A stretch of 6,434 bases of DNA from Bacteroidota bacterium (GCA_030706265.1 JAUZOX010000162.1:1-6434); one strand, 5' to 3'; shown: positions 1 to 6,434, counted from the stretch's first letter. Notes: generated by a model from the letters alone, not told the origin. Numbers and translations are program-made.

Positions 1-2490
1 GTGGATGGTGTTTGGTACGATGATATCAGCTTCTTAAACCCGGCCGATATTGAATCAATGAGTGTGTTGAAAGACGCTTCGAGCACGGCCATTTATGGTA
101 TCCGGGCTGCCAATGGGGTTATCGTGATCACCACCAAAAAGGGAAAGATCAATGCGACAACCGTAAACTATAACGCATATGTGGGATGGCAGCATGTGAC
201 CAACCTGGTGAAAATGGCCAATGCTACCGAATACGCTACCCTGATCAATGAAACTTACAACATCAATGGTCAATCGCCTCTTTTATTTCCAAATCCTTCG
301 AGTTATGGAACGGGTACCGATTGGGACCGGCAGATCTTAAGGGATGGGTTTACAACCAGTCATGAGGTTTCCATCAACGGGGGTTCGGAGAAGGTGGCCT
401 ATAATTTGTCATTGGGTTATCTGGATCAGGATGGCATTGTCAAAAAGAATAACTACAAGCGTTATACCGTTCGCATGACCAATGATTTTGAACCGATCCG
501 GAACTTAAAGTTTGGTTATGCCATCGGTGGGGCCTTTGGAACCTCCACAGATATTAACGGAGGCATATTCCACCAGATCTTTGGCGCGGCTCCTGTTGTC
601 CCGGTATATTATGCTGACGGTACTTATGGCGATCCGAATGATTTTAACGTCGGAAACGGCAACAACTATAACCCTCAGGTTACGTTGGATTTCTATAATC
701 AGAAGTCACAGCATTATCGTTTTAACGGAAATGTATACGGTGAGATTAAATTCCTGCAGGATTTTACATTCCGGTCAAACTTTGGAGGCGATTTCGCCCA
801 GGACGAGATCAGGAACTACAGCCCGGTTTATGCTGCCACACAGGCTCAAAGAAGCACGATAAGCAGCTTGTCGGTCACCAGGGCAAACAATAAGAACTGG
901 ATCATTGAAAATACGCTGACGTATAACAAGCTCATAGATAAACACAATATTACCGTATTGTTGGGACAGACGGCCCAGAGGTACAAATATTATACCATGA
1001 CCGGGACTGCAACCAATGTGCCCAATACCAGTGAAGGCGACCTCTATTTATCGCTGGGCAACGTAGGAACCCGCAATGTGGTTGACGATGGTGCATTAAG
1101 AACAGCCGTATCCTATTTTGGCCGTGTTAATTATTCGTTTAATGACCGTTATCTGGTAAATGCTTCTTTGCGTTACGACGGCGCCTCTCAGTTCTATGGC
1201 TCCAACCTATGGGCAACACTTCCGGCCGTTGGTGCAGGATGGGTCATTTCCAGCGAGCCTTTCATGAAGAACCAGCATGTATTTAATAATTTAAAAATCC
1301 GGGCCAGCTATGGTGTCATCGGGAATGCAGGAGTGCCATATAATCCGTCCATCCTGCAGGTTTCTCAACCGGCACAGTTTTCAGCCATATTTGGAAATCC
1401 ACAGGCGCCCTTTACCGGTGCAAGTATTGTAACCATTGTACCGCCTACCATCAAAATGGAACGGGCGGAAGGAACGGATATCGGTTTGGAAGGCAATGTG
1501 CTGAAGAGTCATTTGTACTTTGAACTTGATTATTATAACCGGCTGACTAAAGACGCCATCTTCTCGTTGCCAATACTAAATTCATTGGGTACCGGGGTCT
1601 CCAATAACACCGGGAGCAGTGGAATAATCGGTAACCAGGCCACTTTCAGAAACAGAGGTTTCGAAGCTTTGGCCACTTACAAGAATATGGAACGAAAAGA
1701 CTTTACCTATTCTATCAGCGGTAATATCGGATTTAATAAGAACGTCGTTGTTTCCGTAACATCCGGAAGCAACCCGATTTACAGCGGCGGTAACGGCATT
1801 GCGAATGGCCAGTTGGCTACACGGACTGTGGTTGGCGAGCCTATCGGCGAGTTTTACGGTTACCAGGTTATAGGGGTTTTCCAGAATGCATCGCAGATTG
1901 CTGCCTCAGATCAGCCATCGGCCAAGGTTGGCGACTTTATCTATCAGGATACCAATAAGGACGGGGTGATCGATAGCAGAGACCGTATAAAATTGGGCGA
2001 TCCCAATCCGAAATGTATTTATGGCCTCAATACGAGCTTCACATATAAAAACTTTGATTTGGCTTTGGACTTCCAGGGCGTTGCAGGCGTGAATGTCTAT
2101 AATGCGAACATAGCCTTTAGGTATGGCAATGAGAACTACACCCAGGATTTCTATGATCATCGCTGGCATGGTGAAGGCACTTCTAATTCTTACCCCTCAG
2201 CAAATGTAGGTTCTACTGCAAATGCGATCCCAAACTCGTTTTATGTTGAAAGTGGTGCCTATTTGAGGATCAGAAATATCCAGTTAGGCTATTCGATTCC
2301 CGAAAGCATCCTCTCCAAATGTAAAATAAAGAAACTGAGGATATACGCCAATGCTCAAAACCCATTCAGCTTCTTTAAGTATAAAGGATTCAGTCCTGAA
2401 GTTGGAGGTACTCCCACAAATGCCGGTATTGATGCAAATGTTTACCCGCTGTATGCTACCTATAACTTCGGTGTTAACTTAACTTTTTAA
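1..2490 (+). CDS. SusC/RagA-family TonB-dependent outer-membrane transporter, 5'-truncated by window
   Basis: This is an outer-membrane beta-barrel that imports glycan oligosaccharides into the periplasm with TonB energy, paired with the SusD lipoprotein downstream. The frame is open from base 1 and reads VDGVWYDD, the usual SusC plug text. The GTG at base 1 is therefore an internal Val codon, not a start. About 200 residues are probably missing: signal peptide, carboxypeptidase-regulatory-like domain and most of the plug. Visible residues 16-48 carry the SusC/RagA plug signature (DIESMSVLKDAS, then YGIRAANGV and VITTKKG); the usual YG-x-RGANGV has Ala for Gly at residue 36. The rest is barrel, with an acidic calcium-type loop at 650-661 (D650, N652, D654, D658), then LRIRNIQLGYSIP and a QNPF/KYKGFSPE segment. 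It ends in the terminal Phe expected of an outer-membrane barrel. No frameshift is visible. The family is secure; the substrate is inferred from the neighbouring GH144 enzyme. Confidence 0.96.
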   Translation: MDGVWYDDISFLNPADIESMSVLKDASSTAIYGIRAANGVIVITTKKGKINATTVNYNAYVGWQHVTNLVKMANATEYATLINETYNINGQSPLLFPNPSSYGTGTDWDRQILRDGFTTSHEVSINGGSEKVAYNLSLGYLDQDGIVKKNNYKRYTVRMTNDFEPIRNLKFGYAIGGAFGTSTDINGGIFHQIFGAAPVVPVYYADGTYGDPNDFNVGNGNNYNPQVTLDFYNQKSQHYRFNGNVYGEIKFLQDFTFRSNFGGDFAQDEIRNYSPVYAATQAQRSTISSLSVTRANNKNWIIENTLTYNKLIDKHNITVLLGQTAQRYKYYTMTGTATNVPNTSEGDLYLSLGNVGTRNVVDDGALRTAVSYFGRVNYSFNDRYLVNASLRYDGASQFYGSNLWATLPAVGAGWVISSEPFMKNQHVFNNLKIRASYGVIGNAGVPYNPSILQVSQPAQFSAIFGNPQAPFTGASIVTIVPPTIKMERAEGTDIGLEGNVLKSHLYFELDYYNRLTKDAIFSLPILNSLGTGVSNNTGSSGIIGNQATFRNRGFEALATYKNMERKDFTYSISGNIGFNKNVVVSVTSGSNPIYSGGNGIANGQLATRTVVGEPIGEFYGYQVIGVFQNASQIAASDQPSAKVGDFIYQDTNKDGVIDSRDRIKLGDPNPKCIYGLNTSFTYKNFDLALDFQGVAGVNVYNANIAFRYGNENYTQDFYDHRWHGEGTSNSYPSANVGSTANAIPNSFYVESGAYLRIRNIQLGYSIPESILSKCKIKKLRIYANAQNPFSFFKYKGFSPEVGGTPTNAGIDANVYPLYATYNFGVNLTF

Positions 2491-2500
2491 ATCGGGTAGG

Positions 2501-2536
2501 ATGAAACGAGCATGATTGAAAATCACCAACAACGAT
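2501..2536 (+). repeat. Spacer element A, copy 1
   Basis: This 36-nt element begins 10 nt after the susC stop codon, with ATGAAACGAGCATG at its left end. It matches 33 of 36 positions with 4091-4126 in the next spacer. It does not look coding: its first ATG frame stops after four codons, whereas the other copy stays open. Function is unknown. It may be part of a duplicated intercistronic leader or RNA-processing site. Confidence 0.8.
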
Positions 2537-2547
2537 TAAAACCTTTC

Positions 2548-2591
2548 ATGCGAGTTCCATAAGATCTATTTATAAAAATTATGAACTTATG
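2548..2591 (+). promoter_or_regulatory. Leader element B, copy 1, running into the susD start codon
   Basis: This AT-rich leader starts ATGCGAGTTCCATAAG and ends with ACTTATG, whose ATG is the susD start. Through the first codons it matches the lamG leader at 44 of 48 positions, with the same 41-nt distance from element start to start codon. CATAAG at 2558-2563 is complementary to CTTATG at 2586-2591, so the start codon could be paired; two more pairs form if C2557 bulges. There is no Shine-Dalgarno sequence, as expected in Bacteroidota. The repeat is directly visible; a role in translation control is inference. Confidence 0.6.
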
Positions 2592-4070
2592 AAAAGCACA
2601 AAATATTTCAAACAGAAAATATTTGGAGTGGCCCTTGTAACCTTTCTGATAGCGGGACAGAGCTGTAAAAAAAGCTTTCTCAATGTTCCACTCCAAAATC
2701 AACAACCTGCCGTAGCGTTTTTCCAAAATGCTGCAGATGCGACCAAGGCTGTTAATGCGATGTATGCGAACTTAAGGGAATGGACCAACATTGCTTTTGC
2801 CCCCATTGCGGTGGAAAGCCTGGGATCAGACGATGCGGAGAAAGGCAGTAGTCCGAATGACGCCTCATTCATGAATGACTTTGATAACTTCACGGCAACT
2901 GCAGGAGAAGGACAGATACTGGATTTCTGGCATGGACAGTATCAGACGATTAACCTGGCCAATGTGGTCTTGGACAACGTTCCGCAAATCAATATGGATA
3001 ACAATTTGAAAGCGCGCTACGTGGCTGAAGCGAAGTTCATTCGGGCATATTCCTATTTCAGGTTGGTGAGGGCCTTTGGTGATGTACCATTGCGGTTGAC
3101 CGTACCTGAAAATTTATCTGAATATAATATTCCACGTTCACCAAAAGCAACGGTGTATAGCGCAATAGAATCAGATCTGACCGATGCGGCTTCCGTGCTT
3201 CCACAATCCTATCCGGCCACCGATATCGGCCGTGCCACCAAAGGTGCTGCGCTTGCATTGCATGCCAAGGTAGCCATGTATCAAAAGCATTGGTCGGATG
3301 TGGTGACTTATACGAACCAGATTATGCAACTGGGGTATTCCCTATTTCCCAATTTTGAACAACTCTTTCGGTACAACAACAAGAATAACTCCGAGTCTAT
3401 CTTTGAAGTACAGTGTATGCTCGTACCCGGAAATCCCGATGCATCCAACTCGCAATATTCCCAGGTACAAGGTGTGCGCGGTTCCACAGGCGGAGGTTGG
3501 GGATTTGACGTTCCAACCCAGGATCTGGTCAATGAATTTGAAGCCGGTGATCCTCGCTTACAGGGAACGGTGATTTTCAGAGGGACGACTACACCCGAAG
3601 GGGATGCCATTCCGGCAATCGGTGACAATCCCAGGTATAACATGAAATCATATGTGCCATTTAGTCAATTTGTTTCCGGATATAACGAAGGCTGCCAGCA
3701 AAATAAGATCGTATTGCGGTATGCCGATGTCTTGCTGATGAATGCTGAGGCAAACAATGAACTGGGGCAATCTGCGGCTGCCTTGGCATCGCTTGAACTG
3801 GTCAGGGCTCGTGCACGACAGGGCAATAATGCCATTCTTACTAAAGTTACAACAACGGATCAGAATGCATTGCGTACGGCTATCTATCACGAGAGAAGAG
3901 TTGAACTGGCAATGGAATTTGATCGTTATTTCGATGTAATCCGGCAGGGACGTGGTTTGGCGGTATTTGGACCCAAGGGTTGGAAAGCCAATAAGAATGA
4001 GGTATGGCCAATTCCACAGAACGAAATCGACCTGAGTGCAGGAGTATTAACTCAAAATCCGGGATATTAA
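2589..4070 (+). CDS. SusD/RagB-family surface glycan-binding lipoprotein
   Basis: This is the SusC partner: an outer-membrane, outward-facing lipoprotein that caps the transporter and binds oligosaccharide. It has 493 residues, within the usual SusD range, and is complete. The start at 2589 gives a lipoprotein signal peptide: basic N-terminus, hydrophobic stretch about 11-22, and a permissive lipobox ending in Cys26, followed by two Lys. The N-terminal SusD-like domain (PF14322 type, about 40-230) contains EAKFIRAYSYFRLVRAFGDVP at residues 147-167, the conserved TPR-like helix. The C-terminal SusD_RagB domain (PF07980 type, about 270-493) contains LRYADVLLMNAE (376-387), HERRVELAMEFDRYFD (434-449), WPIPQNEID and the terminal QNPGY. 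It lies 98 nt after susC and is followed by a related spacer, so the genes are probably co-transcribed. The ligand cannot be read from sequence. Confidence 0.97.
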   Translation: MKSTKYFKQKIFGVALVTFLIAGQSCKKSFLNVPLQNQQPAVAFFQNAADATKAVNAMYANLREWTNIAFAPIAVESLGSDDAEKGSSPNDASFMNDFDNFTATAGEGQILDFWHGQYQTINLANVVLDNVPQINMDNNLKARYVAEAKFIRAYSYFRLVRAFGDVPLRLTVPENLSEYNIPRSPKATVYSAIESDLTDAASVLPQSYPATDIGRATKGAALALHAKVAMYQKHWSDVVTYTNQIMQLGYSLFPNFEQLFRYNNKNNSESIFEVQCMLVPGNPDASNSQYSQVQGVRGSTGGGWGFDVPTQDLVNEFEAGDPRLQGTVIFRGTTTPEGDAIPAIGDNPRYNMKSYVPFSQFVSGYNEGCQQNKIVLRYADVLLMNAEANNELGQSAAALASLELVRARARQGNNAILTKVTTTDQNALRTAIYHERRVELAMEFDRYFDVIRQGRGLAVFGPKGWKANKNEVWPIPQNEIDLSAGVLTQNPGY

Positions 4071-4090
4071 TTTTTTAAAAAGTCTGACTT

Positions 4091-4126
4091 ATGAAACGAG
4101 CATGGTTGAAAATCACAAACACCGAT
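4091..4126 (+). repeat. Spacer element A, copy 2
   Basis: This element begins 20 nt after the susD stop codon and matches element A copy 1 at 33 of 36 positions. A shorter echo, ATGAACCGAGCAT at 4125-4137, repeats its first 13 bases with one mismatch. It is preceded by ACTT, so ACTTATGAAA here resembles the susD and lamG start regions. It opens a 30-codon frame (4091-4183) that is not conserved in copy 1. Function is unknown. Confidence 0.8.
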
Positions 4127-4139
4127 GAACCGAGCATTT

Positions 4140-4173
4140 ATGCGAGCTCTATACGACCAATTAATAAAATAAT
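4140..4173 (+). repeat. Leader element B, internal diverged copy
   Basis: This copy starts ATGCGAGCTCTATACGACC and lies 49 nt after the start of element A copy 2, close to the 47-nt A-to-B offset in the first spacer. It is clearly related to the two B copies next to start codons but more diverged. CATAAG has become TATACG, and no gene start follows. It looks like the remnant of a spacer-duplication event, with the 3' part of the unit present a second time downstream. Confidence 0.65.
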
Positions 4174-4192
4174 AACCGTATAAAAATTATCT

Positions 4193-4236
4193 ATGCGAGT
4201 TCCATAAGACCTATTTATTAAAATTATTTACTTATG
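4193..4236 (+). promoter_or_regulatory. Leader element B, copy running into the lamG start codon
   Basis: This copy is nearly identical to the susD leader (33 of 35 over the first 35 bases) and has the same 41-nt spacing to the ATG. CATAAG at 4203-4208 can pair with CTTATG at 4231-4236, which contains the start codon, across a 22-nt AT-rich loop. The loop differs slightly between copies while the two complementary hexamers are unchanged. The pairing is weak on its own, so a regulatory role is only a suggestion. Confidence 0.6.
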
Positions 4237-5070
4237 AAAAAAATATTTTATAAAATCTTAATGGCGGCTGCACTCTTGAGTCTTGTCACGGTTTCATGTT
4301 TAAAATCTTTTGATCCCTCAAGCTATGCTCCACCGTTAAATATTGGAGGTTATACCAGCGTTAAACAAATCGCGACTTCCAACCTGGTTGGATACTGGGC
4401 TTTCAATGGCAGCCTGATCGACAGTGTGTCTAATACGACGGGAACTGCAGTCGGAACCACTTTTACAACCGGATTTGAAAAACAAGGCCTCCAGGGTGCA
4501 CTCAATAGCTATGTACTGGCAACGCCGTCAGCAGCTATCAAAGGTTTGCAAAGCTTTACCTCGACCCTGTGGATCAACACTCCTCCTCCCTCTAACGGTA
4601 TCATTGGCTTTTTAACCCTTGCCAACACCGCCGATTTCTGGGGTAATATTGAGATGTTTTTTGAAAATACCAGTAGCAATACCAATGGTAAGGTGAGAAT
4701 CCATATCACAAAAGGAACATCCGATTATACCTATGCCATAGATAATGTTCAGAATCTGTTTGGCAATTGGGTAAATATCGGGTTTTCCTATGATGCTGCC
4801 ACGTCCAAATGCAATCTTTATGTCAATGGATCCTCTGTCAGCAGTGGGACGATCAGTGGACTTACAGGTCCATTAAACTTTACAAGTGTGGGTCAGTTGG
4901 TCTTTGGGTGTGTTCAGTTCCAGACCAATCCAAGCCAGACCACGGCTACCGGGTCACAACCCTGGGCAAGCTATCTGACCGGACAACTGGATGAAGTCAG
5001 AATCTATAATAAGGCGCTGGCGGCTTCTGATATTTCGGCTATTGTAGCACTTTCGGCCAAAGGGAAATAA
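4234..5070 (+). CDS. LamG/concanavalin A-like lipoprotein, probable surface glycan-binding protein
   Basis: This 278-residue lipoprotein probably binds glycan at the cell surface, in the slot where SusE/SusF-type proteins usually follow SusD. The start at 4234 gives a basic N-terminus, a hydrophobic stretch about 8-20 and the lipobox VTVSC with Cys22. A short linker is followed by one LamG_3-type jelly roll (PF13385 type). It opens at LVGYWAFNG (51-59), continues through SFTSTLWINT and WVNIGFSYD, then KCNLYVNG, and closes with the family's characteristic GQLDEVRIYNKAL (250-262). Two further Cys, 193 and 226, could pair. I see no GH16-type E-x-D-x-x-E catalytic motif, so binding is more likely than hydrolysis. 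It lies 163 nt after susD and 87 nt before the GH144 gene on the same strand. The fold is well supported; ligand and surface location are inferred from context. Confidence 0.85.
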   Translation: MKKIFYKILMAAALLSLVTVSCLKSFDPSSYAPPLNIGGYTSVKQIATSNLVGYWAFNGSLIDSVSNTTGTAVGTTFTTGFEKQGLQGALNSYVLATPSAAIKGLQSFTSTLWINTPPPSNGIIGFLTLANTADFWGNIEMFFENTSSNTNGKVRIHITKGTSDYTYAIDNVQNLFGNWVNIGFSYDAATSKCNLYVNGSSVSSGTISGLTGPLNFTSVGQLVFGCVQFQTNPSQTTATGSQPWASYLTGQLDEVRIYNKALAASDISAIVALSAKGK

Positions 5071-5108
5071 AATTATTCGGGTGATTTGTAAAAACAGGAA
5101 AATTGGAT

Positions 5109-5144
5109 TTACGTAGAGACGCAAAAACTTGCGTCTCTACGTAA
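5109..5144. repeat. Perfect 16-bp inverted repeat between lamG and the GH144 gene
   Basis: The arms ACGTAGAGACGCAA (5111-5124) and its exact complement (5129-5142) flank the loop AAAC. Two more A-T pairs extend the stem to 5109-5144. In RNA this would be a strong hairpin ending 13 nt before the downstream start codon. No T-run follows on either strand, so it is not a standard intrinsic terminator. From memory, unverified, similar TAGAGACGC...GCGTCTCTA palindromes are dispersed in some Bacteroidota and cyanobacterial genomes, so a REP- or MITE-like repeat is likely. It could also protect or process the mRNA, or limit ribosome access. Confidence 0.88.
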
Positions 5145-5157
5145 TAATTGTACACTC

Positions 5158-6434
5158 ATGCCTTCTAAATTAATATACAACCTGTTACTTGTTTTGTTGT
5201 TGACAAATGCATGCAAAAAACAAAGTAATCCAACTCCGCCACCGGGTATTCCATCGTCTTTTAGTTTCAATACCTTAAAAGTAAACGGTATATTTAACGG
5301 CTTTACATACAATAATATTAATATCAGGCCGGTTATCAAATTTTCATTTTCCGCAGCCATCAATCATGCTTCAACAGTTAACAGTTTCAGTTTTAAAGAT
5401 GCAGGCGGAACGGTGGTTGCTTACAGCACGGCATTTGAGAATCACGATTCTACGGTGGTAATCTTTCCTTCTCAACCGTTGCAATATTTGACCCGATACA
5501 ATATTGACGTGACAACAAGTCTAAAATCGGTTTCTAACGGTAGTCTTCAAACGGCAGTGAATGTGCAGCTTACGACAACAATCGACTCGACCAATAAATT
5601 TCCGGTGGTGACGGATGATCAGTTACTTGATATCGTTCAAAAGCAAACATTTAAATATTTCTGGGATTTTGGTCATCCGGTGAGCGGTTTGGCCAGGGAG
5701 CGTAATTCTTCAGGTGATGTGGTCACGATGGGGGGCTCGGGATTCGGGATCATGGCAATTGTCGTTGCAGTATATCGCCAGTTTATTACCCGTGCCGAAG
5801 GTCTTGCCCGTATGCAAAAGATCGTAGGATTTTTAAAAAACACTGCGCAAAAGTTTCATGGCGCTTTTCCTCATTGGATGAACGGGGTTACAGGAGCCGT
5901 AGTCCCATTCAATGCCCAGGACGATGGGGCAGACTTGGTGGAGACCTCGTTTTTGATGGAAGGCCTGCTCACAGCTCGTCAATTTTTCAATGGTGCCACT
6001 GTTGACGAGATCAATTTAGTAAACGACATCAATATGCTTTGGAATAACGTGGAATGGAGTTGGTTCAGGCAGGGAAACCAAAACGTGCTATACTGGCACT
6101 GGAGTCCGGACCATGGTTGGGCTATCAATATGCCCATCCATGGTTGGGATGAAGCCCTCATGCCTTATGTTTTTGGGGCATCTTCAACGACTTTTCCAAT
6201 ACCTAAAATAGTATACAATAATGGATGGGCTGGAAATGGTTCGATGAAAAACGGGAACAGTTATTATAACATCATTCTTCCATTGGGTCCGGTCTTAGGT
6301 GGCCCGCTTTTTTTTGAACACTATTCTTTCATGGGGATTAATCCAAAAGGATTGACAGACGCGTATGCCAATTATGAAACTCAAACCAGGGCACATTCGC
6401 TGATCAATTACAATTATTGCGTCAGCAATCCCAA
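5158..6434 (+). CDS. GH144-type beta-1,2-glucanase lipoprotein with N-terminal Ig-like domain, 3'-truncated by window
   Basis: The frame is open to the window edge (425 complete codons, no stop). ATG 5158 is the only ATG in the open stretch upstream of the signal peptide: hydrophobic residues 9-15, then a lipobox-like LTNAC with Cys19 and two Lys. A Pro-rich linker leads to a Big_5-like Ig domain (about 31-140). The catalytic domain starts near 150 with QTFKYFWDF and GLARER, then MGGSGFG (191-197), DDGADLVETSFL (255-266), YWHWSPDHGW (312-321), HGWDEALMPYV (328-338) and EHYSFMG (387-393). This matches the glycoamylase/GH144 family (PF10091), whose characterized members cut beta-1,2-glucan. D259, E262 and E332 have almost the spacing I recall for acidic residues studied in the Chitinophaga pinensis enzyme (D139, E142, E211). 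Exo or endo action cannot be told. Perhaps 130-150 residues are missing. Its leader lacks the A/B elements and has a palindrome instead. Confidence 0.88.
   Translation, partial: MPSKLIYNLLLVLLLTNACKKQSNPTPPPGIPSSFSFNTLKVNGIFNGFTYNNINIRPVIKFSFSAAINHASTVNSFSFKDAGGTVVAYSTAFENHDSTVVIFPSQPLQYLTRYNIDVTTSLKSVSNGSLQTAVNVQLTTTIDSTNKFPVVTDDQLLDIVQKQTFKYFWDFGHPVSGLARERNSSGDVVTMGGSGFGIMAIVVAVYRQFITRAEGLARMQKIVGFLKNTAQKFHGAFPHWMNGVTGAVVPFNAQDDGADLVETSFLMEGLLTARQFFNGATVDEINLVNDINMLWNNVEWSWFRQGNQNVLYWHWSPDHGWAINMPIHGWDEALMPYVFGASSTTFPIPKIVYNNGWAGNGSMKNGNSYYNIILPLGPVLGGPLFFEHYSFMGINPKGLTDAYANYETQTRAHSLINYNYCVSNP

Noticed and set aside
1..3. GTG at the window start as the SusC start codon
   Set aside because: The text at the start is the middle of the plug domain; signal peptide and N-terminal domains are absent, so the gene begins upstream of the window.
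2512..2562. A 16-codon frame (MIENHQQR...) in the susC-susD spacer as a leader peptide
   Set aside because: The equivalent frame in the second spacer stops after eight codons, and neither has a recognizable initiation signal. More likely chance.
3308..3643. Reverse-strand open frame of 111 codons inside susD
   Set aside because: It is wholly antisense to conserved SusD coding sequence and has no recognizable motif; a shadow frame.
4071..4090. AT-rich TTTTTTAAAAA after the susD stop as a terminator
   Set aside because: No GC-containing stem precedes the T-run, and the downstream spacer looks like an intercistronic leader.
4091..4183. A 30-codon frame beginning MKRAWLKI inside the susD-lamG spacer, as a possible small protein or gene remnant
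   Set aside because: The homologous position in the susC-susD spacer stops after four codons (MKRA), while the nucleotide sequence is well conserved. Conservation is therefore not at the protein level.
5071..5108. A Bacteroidota promoter (TTTG ... TAnnTTTG) before the GH144 gene
   Set aside because: GTGATTTG near 5081 does not fit the -7 consensus and no suitable -33 element was seen; the same search in the other two spacers found nothing convincing.
5109..5144. The palindrome as a rho-independent terminator of the lamG transcript
   Set aside because: No T-run follows the stem on the + strand (AATAATTG follows) or on the - strand, so the classic terminator layout is missing.
5109..5363. Reverse-strand open frame of 84 codons covering the palindrome and the GH144 gene start
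   Set aside because: It lies opposite a signal peptide and Ig-like domain that are clearly coding on the + strand, begins inside that gene and shows no recognizable domain.

Overview
The window looks like part of a polysaccharide utilization locus (PUL) from a Bacteroidota bacterium. The evidence is a SusC/SusD pair followed by two lipoproteins, start sites without Shine-Dalgarno sequences and with A/T-rich leaders, and SusC/SusD motifs typical of the phylum. The protein style (Cys-Lys-Lys after the lipobox, and a GH144-type enzyme) suggests Chitinophagaceae or a relative, but that is inference; no rRNA or other marker is present.

All four genes read on the + strand. (1) 1-2490: a SusC-family TonB-dependent transporter, cut at its 5' end by the window. 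(2) 2589-4070: a complete SusD-family glycan-binding lipoprotein. (3) 4234-5070: a LamG/concanavalin A-like lipoprotein in the position where SusE/SusF-type surface glycan-binding proteins are usually found. (4) 5158 to the window end: a lipoprotein with an N-terminal bacterial Ig-like domain and a 'glycoamylase' catalytic domain, best matched to GH144 (endo-beta-1,2-glucanase or sophorohydrolase), cut at its 3' end. The expected division of labour is that the surface GH144 enzyme cuts a beta-1,2-glucan, the LamG protein and SusD hold glycan and oligosaccharides, and SusC imports them with TonB energy. The substrate is inferred from the enzyme family alone.

No gap exceeds about 163 bases, yet the spacers are the most distinctive part. 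The susC-susD and susD-lamG spacers are copies of one another: an upstream element A (36 nt, 33 identical) and an element B that runs into the start codon (44 of 48 positions identical through the first codons). The susD-lamG spacer carries a second, diverged B copy that is not next to a gene. In both gene-proximal B copies, CATAAG is complementary to CTTATG, which contains the start codon; the internal B copy has lost this complement. The last spacer has no A/B elements. It holds a perfect 16-bp inverted repeat ending 13 nt before the GH144 start codon. I found no convincing promoter or intrinsic terminator, so the genes are probably one transcription unit with post-transcriptional differences between cistrons.
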